NCBI GenBank assembly: GCA_037130365.1
Contig: JBAXTE010000002.1
Coordinates: 1-64,000 of the forward strand
Origin: JBAXTE01 sp037130365
GTDB lineage: Bacteria; Bacteroidota; Bacteroidia; Bacteroidales; WCHB1-69
Length of the DNA: 64,000 nucleotides
Direction: 5' to 3'
Part shown: positions 26,532 through 33,943 of the stretch, in pieces
Layout of the letters: each line of letters opens with the position of its first letter
Position numbering within the stretch: the stretch's first letter is position 1
Position numbers and translations under genes: made by a program
Notes under the pieces: generated by a model
Seen by the model: only the letters and a program-made list of their open reading frames with translations
Databases searched by the model: none
What the model was told of the DNA's origin: nothing

Positions 26532-27170
26532 ATGGCTCTAAAGAGAATCTATTTAATTAGACATGGTGAAACGAACTATAATTTGGAAGGAATAGTTCAG
26601 GGTAGGCTGATAGATTCTGATTTGAATTATCAGGGACAAGCACAACGAGATTTGCTTTATCAAAGGTTTTCGGGAATTCATATCGATCATATTTATCTTT
26701 CTACCTTAAAAAGAACGTATCAAACCATGGAGCCATTTATTAAAAATGGAATTCCATTTAGTTGTGATGAAAACTTAGATGAGCTGTGTTTTGGCGATAT
26801 TGAAGGAACGCCAATTTTCGACCATGAAGGCAATTCTGTCCTTAAAAAAGTACTTGCGGAATGGAAAAATGGCAATTTTAATATTCGTTTTGATGGAGGT
26901 GAAAGTCCATTAGAAGGGTATCATCGAATTGAAATTGGTTTTGAAAAGATATTGAGTCACGAAAGTGAAAATAACATTATTGTTTGTTTACATCAACGAA
27001 TATTACGAATTGTGATGTGTTTTCTTTTAGGGAAGCCGCTTTCTGATATGGATAACTATCCGCATCACAACACAGGAATTACTACTTTAGATTATAATTA
27101 CGAAACTAAAAAGTTTATTCTTAAAGAATTAAATGATTTTTCGCATTTGAATATAACTTCTGATTTATGA
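26532..27170 (+). CDS. Histidine phosphatase family protein (phosphoglycerate-mutase-like)
   Basis: 212 residues. The N-terminal catalytic motif is IYLIRHGETNYN (His near residue 10), followed by STLKRTYQTMEPF, the acid region ELCFGDIEGTP and a second His in VCLHQRILRIVMCF. PHHNTGITTLDY is typical of the branch. These enzymes form a phospho-His intermediate and hydrolyse phosphomonoesters; this could be a broad phosphatase rather than a glycolytic mutase. The last 4 nt overlap the GH25 gene start (ATGA), so the two are translationally coupled. Confidence 0.85.
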   Translation: MALKRIYLIRHGETNYNLEGIVQGRLIDSDLNYQGQAQRDLLYQRFSGIHIDHIYLSTLKRTYQTMEPFIKNGIPFSCDENLDELCFGDIEGTPIFDHEGNSVLKKVLAEWKNGNFNIRFDGGESPLEGYHRIEIGFEKILSHESENNIIVCLHQRILRIVMCFLLGKPLSDMDNYPHHNTGITTLDYNYETKKFILKELNDFSHLNITSDL

Positions 27171-27919
27171 AGAAAATGAAGAAAAAATGGTTTTTGACAT
27201 TAATTAGTATATTATCTGTTTCTGTTGCTCTATCAGCAATCATGTTTTCTTTTCCCGTTTGGGATAGAAATAATGATTTTGAACTAAAATTAGCAAAAAA
27301 CAATCGACTATCAAGCCAAGTGTTTCCGGTTTGGGGACTTGATATCTCTCATCATAACGTCAAAATAGATTGGTTTAAATTGATTGTAACGAAACCTAAT
27401 TTTGTCTTCATTAAATCTACCGAAGGCAGCACGCTTAAAGATGAACAATATGACTCAAATTGGGTATATCTCAAACGTCATCGAATTTTAAGAGGCGCAT
27501 ATCATTTTTTTAGCTATAAATCAACAGGGGAGCTTCAAGCTCAATATTATATTTCAAATGTGAAATTATCTAAAGGAGATTTACCTCCAGTTTTAGATGT
27601 TGAATATTCTAAAAAAATGCCTTCAGCCAAAAAAGTCACAAAACAGATTATTAAATGGTTGACTCTAGTTGAAAAACATTATAATGTCAAGCCAATTATT
27701 TATTGTTCTTGGAGGTACTATAAAAAATATCTCAAAGGAAAGATTGGAACAGATTATCCGCTGTGGATTTGCGATTACCGAGGGGTGCCCGATTCTTCTA
27801 CAAATTGGGTGTTTTGGCAGCATACAGATAAGTTTAAAGTGCCAGGAATAAATATTTCTTTCGATAGAAATGTGTATCGATATGATAGCTTGCGATTGAA
27901 AAAATTGCTGATTAATTAA
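27167..27919 (+). CDS. GH25 family lysozyme
   Basis: 250 residues. An N-terminal membrane/signal segment (WFLTLISILSVSVALSAIMF) precedes the GH25 barrel. The barrel shows WGLDISHHNVKIDW (catalytic-region Asp), FVFIKSTEGSTLKD, GAYHFFSYKSTGELQAQYY, the catalytic LPPVLDVEY (Asp-x-Glu near residue 142), PIIYCSWRYYKKYL and FWQHTDKFKVPGI. GH25 enzymes cleave peptidoglycan between MurNAc and GlcNAc. It is likely periplasmic or anchored and acts in wall remodelling. It overlaps the phosphatase gene by 4 nt. Confidence 0.9.
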   Translation: MKKMKKKWFLTLISILSVSVALSAIMFSFPVWDRNNDFELKLAKNNRLSSQVFPVWGLDISHHNVKIDWFKLIVTKPNFVFIKSTEGSTLKDEQYDSNWVYLKRHRILRGAYHFFSYKSTGELQAQYYISNVKLSKGDLPPVLDVEYSKKMPSAKKVTKQIIKWLTLVEKHYNVKPIIYCSWRYYKKYLKGKIGTDYPLWICDYRGVPDSSTNWVFWQHTDKFKVPGINISFDRNVYRYDSLRLKKLLIN

Positions 27920-27929
27920 TAGGATTAGC

Positions 27930-28255
27930 AGTACTGGGAGGAAAGGTGCAGGGTGCAGGGAAGAATGGTACACGGTTGAAGGTTCACGATACAGGGTTCG
28001 CGATGCACGGAGGAGGAAAGTGAAAAGTGAAAAGTGAAAAGTGAAAAGGTCGCGATGCGTGGAGGAATGGTTCACGGTAAATGGCTCACGGTTCAAGGTT
28101 CGCGATGCGTGGCGCGCGATGCGTAGCTCCTTCACCATTCACCCTGAACCGTGCACCTTGTACCTTTTCACCCTTTACCTTGTACCTTTTTATCCTTTAC
28201 CTTGTACCTTTTAGCCCTGCACCCTGCACCTTTTCAATCCTTTTCCTCCTCTGTC
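27930..28255. repeat. Word-like repeat forming a large imperfect inverted repeat
   Basis: 27945-28110 is G-rich on the plus strand (ggtgcagggtgcaggg, gtgaaaagtgaaaag, ggttcgcgatgcgtgg). 28118-28250 is its C-rich mirror (ttcaccattcaccc, gaaccgtgcacc, ttgtacctttt, ccctgcaccctgcacc). The 16-mer near 27945 is exactly complementary to the 16-mer near 28213. It could fold into a long hairpin at the end of the GH25 transcript. No protein is encoded; the frames here are repeat artefacts. Confidence 0.75.
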
Positions 28256-28302
28256 TTCGCTCTTTTAAAAAATTATCGTACTTTTATCAAAAAATAAAAA
28301 TT

Positions 28303-28632
28303 ATGCACGAAAATAATATTGCAATTCAAATTGACGGAATTCCTACTCATATTAAACCGATGGGGTATTGCATCGCTTCTAATAAAATTACAGTAGATGG
28401 AGAAAAAGTAGGATTTATGTATCGCGAAGAATTAGTGGATATTGAAGATAGTGGTTGGCGATTTATGGTAGGCACAGAAACCGAAGAGTACCTTGAAGAT
28501 CCTGCCAACGGTAAAATATTTGATGTAAATATTATTGCAAACCACGATAAAGCCATTATTCCATTTCTTTCGATGAAAATTGGCTCCGAATTAGAGCGTG
28601 TAGGCGATTCGTTTGTAGTGCTTGAAGATTAA
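28303..28632 (+). CDS. DUF2185 (Imm33-like) protein
   Basis: 109 residues from the start at 28303. A longer upstream frame is made entirely of intergenic repeat and is rejected. Motifs are MGYCIASNKITVDGEKVGFMYRE, DSGWRFMVGTETEEYLEDP, FDVNIIANHDKAIIPFL and SELERV. This is the DUF2185 family, which is related to Imm33-type immunity proteins in some annotations; many members are stand-alone and of unknown role. No toxin gene is adjacent. Its TAA stop interlocks with the stop of the converging kinase gene. Confidence 0.8.
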   Translation: MHENNIAIQIDGIPTHIKPMGYCIASNKITVDGEKVGFMYREELVDIEDSGWRFMVGTETEEYLEDPANGKIFDVNIIANHDKAIIPFLSMKIGSELERVGDSFVVLED

Positions 28633-30290
28633 TATACAAAACTACTTCCACCAAAGAACTCTCTTAAAATTGAAGTTGGCGGAACATCATGCTCTACAAT
28701 TACTTTAAAATAAGATAAGAACTTCAGCAACCTTACTGCTTCAGCATATTGTGGGACTGTTTCTGGAACATCACGCAGAATTGGTTCGGCGTAATATTTA
28801 AGCAAACTTAGCTCACAAAGTAACGCCGAATTGAACATAATATCTGCTTGCTCTTGATAAGGGAAAATCCATTTTTCTTCACCTTTTCTTACACTAGTCC
28901 AGCGTTTTAATGTATCCAATGCACTATAACCACGATAACGATAATCGCGGACAATTCTTCGAATTAACCGGTTGTCGGTAGTTGGAATTGGATTTTGATT
29001 GTCGATTGCGATTTGAGTAAGTGCAGAAACAAATATTTTGTACTTAAACTTATTCTCAATCATCGACGTTAGCTGTGGATTTAATCCGTGAATTCCTTCT
29101 AAAATTAAAATGGATTTTTCGTTCATCTTTATTTTTGAGCCTGAATATACTTTCTTGCCAGCTGCAAAATCAAAGGTTGGAATTTCGACATGATTCCCAT
29201 TTAATAATTCAATCAAATGATTGTTAAATAGTTTTAAATCAATAGCTTGTAAACATTCAAAATCATATTCGCCACGCTCATCTTTTGGAGTTTGCTCGCG
29301 TTCTACAAAATAATTATCGATAGAGACTTGCACTGGTTTATACCCCAAAACTTCGAGTTGCACTGATAATCGTTTGCAAAAAGTGGTTTTCCCCGAAGAT
29401 GAAGGACCACTAATCAATACCATTTTAACGTTTTCGTGGCGGTGAATATCGTCGGCAATAGCGGCCACACTTTTTTCGTGAAGCGCTTCTGATACTTGAA
29501 TAAGCTCGGAAGTTCGTTTTTCTTCAACCGCAATATTTAGCTCTCCAACGTGAGGTACGCCTAAAATGGAAATCCATTTTTTGTGTTCTTGAAAAATATT
29601 AAACAATTTTACCTGCGGATTAATTCGAGCCGTTTGAAATGGATTATGCCTTGATGGCGGCTGAAGCAGCATTCCTTGATGGTAGAACTCGAGGTTAAAC
29701 ACAGTGACATAAGCTGTGGAAGGCATTAAAAAACCATAGTAATAATTGATGCTTTCTTGAAGATGGTAAACCGATGTGTACAATAGATTTCGTGAACGGA
29801 ACAGCAAAGACTTATCGGAAAGTCCGTGTTTTTGAAATAGTTCGAGGGCATCGGTTGTCAGTAATTGCTCTCTTTCAAAAGGAACATCTTCGGCAACAAT
29901 CTCTTCCATTTTAGCTTGAATACGATCAATAACTTCTTGATTTAGAGGAGTGCCCAGATTTTCAAATTCACAATATTTGCCTCCCGAAATTGAATGTTGA
30001 ATGATAAGCAATGCTTCTGGAAATAGTTGTTTTACCGCATGAAAAAGCACAAAACTTAGCGACCGAAGATACATTTGATACCCAGAATTATGAGTTATAT
30101 CAAAAAATTCTATCTGCTTTGGCTTAAAAACCTGATAAGACAACTCTTTTACTTTGTTGTTTACCAACGCACCCAAGGTTGGATGTTTTAAAGAAATACC
30201 AATCTCAGTGGCAATCTGGGCAAGCGTAATCCCTAAAGGAAATTTGAATTTACGCTTGATATCTCCGTTTGTGCAAATTATTTCTATCAT
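28629..30290 (-). CDS. Nucleoside kinase with TGS and tRNA-synthetase-like N-terminal domains
   Basis: 553 residues. A TGS domain (residues 1-65, FPLGITLAQIATEIG, LGALVNNKVKEL) is followed by a region related to the second additional domain of threonyl-tRNA synthetase (QLFPEALLIIQHSISGGKY). The phosphoribulokinase/uridine-kinase domain has Walker A ISGPSSSGKTTFCKRL (near residue 292), SIDNYFVEREQTPKDE, LEGIHGLNP and RRIVRDYRYRG. It should phosphorylate uridine or a related nucleoside in the cytosol; the TGS part may sense a nucleotide or RNA. The PAS-protein gene lies 9 nt upstream and is likely in the same operon. Confidence 0.9.
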   Translation of the reverse strand: MIEIICTNGDIKRKFKFPLGITLAQIATEIGISLKHPTLGALVNNKVKELSYQVFKPKQIEFFDITHNSGYQMYLRSLSFVLFHAVKQLFPEALLIIQHSISGGKYCEFENLGTPLNQEVIDRIQAKMEEIVAEDVPFEREQLLTTDALELFQKHGLSDKSLLFRSRNLLYTSVYHLQESINYYYGFLMPSTAYVTVFNLEFYHQGMLLQPPSRHNPFQTARINPQVKLFNIFQEHKKWISILGVPHVGELNIAVEEKRTSELIQVSEALHEKSVAAIADDIHRHENVKMVLISGPSSSGKTTFCKRLSVQLEVLGYKPVQVSIDNYFVEREQTPKDERGEYDFECLQAIDLKLFNNHLIELLNGNHVEIPTFDFAAGKKVYSGSKIKMNEKSILILEGIHGLNPQLTSMIENKFKYKIFVSALTQIAIDNQNPIPTTDNRLIRRIVRDYRYRGYSALDTLKRWTSVRKGEEKWIFPYQEQADIMFNSALLCELSLLKYYAEPILRDVPETVPQYAEAVRLLKFLSYFKVIVEHDVPPTSILREFFGGSSFVY

Positions 30291-30299
30291 ATTTATTGA

Positions 30300-30629
30300 T
30301 TATTTTCTGACAAAATGTGGCATTTCCATTGGAATTTCTAACGAAAGCTCTACAAATCCCATAAATTTCTGATTTTCGTACCAAGGTGATTGATAAATGA
30401 GCTTTTTAATTCCATTCTTTTCGATGGTGTACGCATTGGTTCGAGGACTATTTAGCATCTCTACTAATTTAGATTTTGCAGGCTCTGGATGACAATTGAG
30501 CAAGCTTTCACCTATAAGATTAGTGCCCCATTTTTCGAATGTTTTCTTCGATTTATCATTCATCTCTAAAATGTTTCCCTCTTTATCGCAAACGGTTATG
30601 GCAAAAGGGGTTTCGGAAGTCCAATTCAT
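30300..30629 (-). CDS. Single PAS-domain protein
   Basis: 109 residues forming one PAS fold: ITVCDKEGNILEMNDKSKKTFEKWG, then IGESLLNCHPEPAKSKLVEML, YTIEKNGIKKLIYQSPWY and FMGFVELSLEIP. Stand-alone PAS proteins bind small ligands or heme, or act as sensors through a partner. No output domain is present. It lies 9 nt upstream of the nucleoside kinase gene, suggesting shared transcription. Confidence 0.75.
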   Translation of the reverse strand: MNWTSETPFAITVCDKEGNILEMNDKSKKTFEKWGTNLIGESLLNCHPEPAKSKLVEMLNSPRTNAYTIEKNGIKKLIYQSPWYENQKFMGFVELSLEIPMEMPHFVRK

Positions 30630-30738
30630 TATTATTAATTTATGTTGAGTTTTGTTAGATTAGAAAATATTATTCAGTCAATAAAAATGTTCTTTTTCAG
30701 AACACTTTTGTCAATTGCACTATTTCATAGACAATGCA

Positions 30739-31818
30739 TTATTTTTGTTTTGATTTCTCGTAGTTTTCAAGAATTTTAAAAAACAAATCTGAATAGGAAA
30801 AAAGATCATCAAGACTTAAAATTTCATTTTTAATTTCCTTTTTGTTTTCATCAAGAACAACCAAAAACTTCTTGTTGCCATTCAAGTACAAACGACAAAT
30901 TGGTTTGCGGTTATTATCATCAAGAAGTATTGAGAAATAGGACTGAGCATCACGATAGGAAATTCGTTTTAAGTCAATTTTTTGTCTTAAAATAGATTTA
31001 ATAATCATAAAACCTTCAAGTTCTTCAACTGTTGTATCTACCTTGCTCTCATTTTCAGACCCTAATTCAATGCTTTGCTTAACCTCGTTTTCTTTTGAAA
31101 CTTCGTCTTCCTTTGTTAGTGCAGTTTTTAACCTTTCAGTTATCAAGTCACTAATATATTGTTGTACAGATTTTTTTGTTAGGTTTGTAAACAATTCAAG
31201 CACTTTAACAGTCACCATACTTGGATAAACTTGTTTTGCAAAGTGCTTTACAAACTCAGGGGAAGGGTTGTTCAATTCTTGTTGTAGAAGTTGTTTTAGT
31301 TCGTTAGTATACTTTAATTCACTTGCAGTATTTATGATACTATCAGCATCAAAATATGATTTGTGAAACTTTTTAAGTTCTTCTATTTGATTGTCTTTAA
31401 TTTCTGAAATATTAAATTCTAAAAAAGGTTTTTCATCCATTTTATTCGCGTCAACAAGATCTGAATAAAACCGATAGATAATACCATTAGTTAATAAACC
31501 AAATCTCGCCTTTGAAACATGAAAATATCTCAAAAGTTGGCCATCATGTATGCTTAAATTTTCCGTCCAATGCTTACATTCAATTAAAATGGTAGGTTTC
31601 CCTTCAATAAAAATAGCATAATCTATTTTTTCACCTTTTTTTAACCCAATGTCTGAAATAAATTCTGGCACAACTTCAATTGGATTAAAAACATCATATC
31701 CAAGTGCTTGTAAAAATGGCATTATTAGAGCATTTTTTGTTGCCTCTTCAGTTTGAATTTGGTCTTTTAGTTTTGCAACTCTCTCGCCGAGAATCTTGAT
31801 TTGGTCTTTAAAATCCAT
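30739..31818 (-). CDS. Stand-alone HsdR N-terminal-type nuclease-like protein
   Basis: 359 residues. Residues ~20-170 resemble the N-terminal nuclease domain of type I restriction subunit HsdR (HSDR_N_2). EEATKNALIMPFLQALGYDVF is followed by the PD-(D/E)xK core: Asp in KIDYAIFIEG and ILIECKHW with ExK. LLTNGIIYRFYSDL follows. Residues ~170-250 are helical and Lys/Glu-rich. The C-terminal ~90 residues (IIKSILRQKI, FSILLDDNNRKPICRLYLNG, KFLVVLDENK) form a second strand-rich domain that I cannot name. There is no helicase motor. It could cleave or bind nucleic acid. It starts 4 nt after the stop of the ion-channel gene, so the two form an operon. Confidence 0.75.
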   Translation of the reverse strand: MDFKDQIKILGERVAKLKDQIQTEEATKNALIMPFLQALGYDVFNPIEVVPEFISDIGLKKGEKIDYAIFIEGKPTILIECKHWTENLSIHDGQLLRYFHVSKARFGLLTNGIIYRFYSDLVDANKMDEKPFLEFNISEIKDNQIEELKKFHKSYFDADSIINTASELKYTNELKQLLQQELNNPSPEFVKHFAKQVYPSMVTVKVLELFTNLTKKSVQQYISDLITERLKTALTKEDEVSKENEVKQSIELGSENESKVDTTVEELEGFMIIKSILRQKIDLKRISYRDAQSYFSILLDDNNRKPICRLYLNGNKKFLVVLDENKKEIKNEILSLDDLFSYSDLFFKILENYEKSKQK

Positions 31819-31822
31819 AATA

Positions 31823-32623
31823 TTAGTTTTTGTTATTATTAATATTGTTTAATTCCTCGATTTTATTTGTAAGCAATTCAATTTTATCACTGAGACGTGA
31901 AATTTCGTTTTTTAGTTCATCATTATTATCACTAACCATTGCATCTACAAAAATTGAATTCACTAATGACAACCCTAATATACCTCCACATAGCAATAAA
32001 ATCACAAAATACAACTTCGATAGTGAGCCAACAAATTCATTTGAGCGACTTGCAATTAAATTTGGCATTTCATACCAGCCTTCAATTGAAAACAGTCTAA
32101 AAATTGAATAAAATGAGTCTAATGGGTTGCCAAAATATTCTGGAGCAATGTTTTTATAAAGTGCGCAAGTCACAAGAGAAACAATAAACACAAGTAAGAA
32201 AAACCCAGAGATGACTAAATATGAAGCTTTTATAGCTCTTTTGATAGAAGCAATGAGCGAAGTAGAATCTGGAAAAAATCGAATTAACCTAAAAAACTTA
32301 AAAACCCTGAATACTCTCAGAGTCAAGAAAATATTTAATTGAATAGCACTATCAGTATAAAATATAACAGCTAATGAAGGAATAGAAATTATTATTAGAA
32401 TAAAATCTAGCCTATTCCAACCGTCTGAAATGTATTTTGAAAAACCATTCTCATTTGTTTTTACCACCATTTCCAATATAAAAAGTAACGTGAAAACTGG
32501 CTCTAAATAATCAAGAAAGTTGCCTCTGAGTTCAAATTCTTGAATGAAAATGATTAAAGCATTTACAATTATTAAAAATAAAATGCAATTTTCATTTAAA
32601 AAAAACCTTTTTATGTTTTTCAT
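31823..32623 (-). CDS. Voltage-gated ion channel protein
   Basis: 266 residues with six membrane segments. S4 carries regularly spaced basic residues (LRVFRVFKFFRLIRFF, near residue 103). The pore helix and filter region read DSFYSIFRLFSIEGWYEMP (near 180), with EGW as in sodium/calcium-selective bacterial channels. S6 follows, and the tail is a coiled coil (DELKNEISRLSDKIELLTNK) expected to form a tetramer. It belongs to the PF00520-type ion transporters. It is transcribed before, and 4 nt from, the nuclease-like gene. A role as an effector that depolarises the cell is possible but not shown. Confidence 0.85.
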   Translation of the reverse strand: MKNIKRFFLNENCILFLIIVNALIIFIQEFELRGNFLDYLEPVFTLLFILEMVVKTNENGFSKYISDGWNRLDFILIIISIPSLAVIFYTDSAIQLNIFLTLRVFRVFKFFRLIRFFPDSTSLIASIKRAIKASYLVISGFFLLVFIVSLVTCALYKNIAPEYFGNPLDSFYSIFRLFSIEGWYEMPNLIASRSNEFVGSLSKLYFVILLLCGGILGLSLVNSIFVDAMVSDNNDELKNEISRLSDKIELLTNKIEELNNINNNKN

Positions 32624-32788
32624 TCTAATGTTTTTCTGGCATTGACTTATGACATTAATGGTTCTGAACTTTAGCTAAATTATTTATTTTTATTGGGATA
32701 AATGCTCCAAAGCTAATAAATATTTTTGAATATTCAATTTATGTCTGACTAACCATGTTTCAAGTTCACATCTGTTTTTTTGCGCTTT

Positions 32789-33829
32789 TTAAAAGTATGT
32801 TTTCACAGCAAAATCGAATTGATTGATAAAAATATCTTTAAAGCTTGATATGTTATTTTGTTCGTAAAAAATCAACATCGCTTTTTTATAGTCAATGGAA
32901 CTAACTGTTCTGTATGAGATTGGACAATGTTGGTAGTTCATTAAAATTGCATTACTTACAATTCGTGCTGTACGTTTGTTTCCATCCATAAAAGGTTGAA
33001 TGTAAGATATTAAAACCAAAGTTAATAAGGCTTTTTCAAAAATATTCTCCTTGCTATTAACTAAATCACACATTTTTGATAATGCTTCTGAAATTTGAAA
33101 TTCATTATCTAAAGGTCGATAATTAGTTCCGGAAATACCAACTCTCCTTTTTCTTAGATTTTTATCTATTGCCAAATCTTTTATTAAAAGCGTATGAATA
33201 TCTTCAATTTTAGCAATGGTCAAGGGAATCAAATAATCTGGATGTTCAATAATAAAATCAAGTGCTTCTTTGTGATTTAAAAGCATTATTGCCTCTTCTT
33301 TTGTCTTGCCTGATGCTGTTTCTTTGTCCCTTAATAATCTTTCTGTCTCGAGCAGAGAGTATGTATTACCCTCAATTTGTGAAGATTTCCAACTTAAATC
33401 TATAGCCAATCTTTCCAACTCTTTTTTTATTTCGAAGTCGGATAGTTGAGAAATATTGTTCGTATAAGTTTGCTGTAAACTCGATAAATAATCTATTTCT
33501 TGATTTGTAAAAATATCGTATTGGCTTAAAATATCAGTAATTAAATTAAAATTAAAGCTTTCTACAATTTTCCTATCATCAATTTCCCTTTCATAATACA
33601 ATTCAATATCTATAGGCTGGAATAAAACATAAGCTGGTGAAATCAGATATTTTGTGCCTTTACCTTGTCCTTTGATTATTAAAAGTTTTTCGGCTACAAG
33701 CTTTGATAAAATACGCTTAGTTGTAGCATAACTTATTGAATTAGAAAGTTTTTCGTATATCTCTTTTGAAGAAATCTCAGGATTATCTCTAATAATGTCG
33801 AATAACTGTGTTTCTCTATTATCTATCAT
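32789..33829 (-). CDS. Fic family protein with N-terminal winged helix
   Basis: 346 residues from the start at 33829. A frame reaching 33859 starts inside the -7 promoter box and was rejected. Residues ~8-65 are a winged helix (ISSKEIYEKLSNSISYATTK, RILSKLVAEKLL). The auto-inhibitory helix motif SSQIEGN is near residue 148 (class II Fic, inhibitor on the N-terminal side). The Fic core is IQPFMDGNKRTAR (near 290), where the usual catalytic His is Gln. Fic enzymes usually AMPylate protein Thr/Tyr/Ser. With Gln it may be inactive, use another mechanism, or work mainly as a repressor. It lies beside a symmetric operator. Confidence 0.85.
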   Translation of the reverse strand: MIDNRETQLFDIIRDNPEISSKEIYEKLSNSISYATTKRILSKLVAEKLLIIKGQGKGTKYLISPAYVLFQPIDIELYYEREIDDRKIVESFNFNLITDILSQYDIFTNQEIDYLSSLQQTYTNNISQLSDFEIKKELERLAIDLSWKSSQIEGNTYSLLETERLLRDKETASGKTKEEAIMLLNHKEALDFIIEHPDYLIPLTIAKIEDIHTLLIKDLAIDKNLRKRRVGISGTNYRPLDNEFQISEALSKMCDLVNSKENIFEKALLTLVLISYIQPFMDGNKRTARIVSNAILMNYQHCPISYRTVSSIDYKKAMLIFYEQNNISSFKDIFINQFDFAVKTYF

Positions 33830-33840
33830 AAAACTGGTTT

Positions 33841-33914
33841 TAAGCTCACAAATATACATTTTCTAGCTCAAATATCCAAATATTTGAGCTATATTTCGTT
33901 ATCCGTTGAGCTAG
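33841..33914 (-). promoter_or_regulatory. Promoter embedded in a symmetric four-half-site operator of the Fic gene
   Basis: On the minus strand TTTG-N20-TATATTTG fits the -33/-7 pattern; its -7 box is 19 nt from the Fic start. On the plus strand the core is tagctcaaatat-ccaa-atatttgagcta (33864-33891), a perfect 12-bp inverted repeat. AGCTC half-sites lie at 33843 and 33865 and the mirror GAGCT at 33886 and 33908, spaced 22, 21 and 22 nt. The outer pair extends as ttctagctc / gagctagaa. The winged helix of the Fic protein is the obvious candidate binder. Confidence 0.75.
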
Positions 33915-33943
33915 AAATGTTTAATAATCCAAAAGTAATATTT

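Noticed and set aside
27665..28138. Minus-strand frame across the end of the GH25 gene
   Set aside because: Half of it is antisense to GH25 and half is word repeat.
28303..28632. Toxin-immunity pair around the DUF2185 gene
   Set aside because: No toxin-like gene is adjacent; the neighbours are a lysozyme with its own partner and a nucleoside kinase.
33830..33859. Upstream start codon for the Fic protein
   Set aside because: It would be read from within the -7 box TATATTTG, so it cannot be on the transcript from that promoter.
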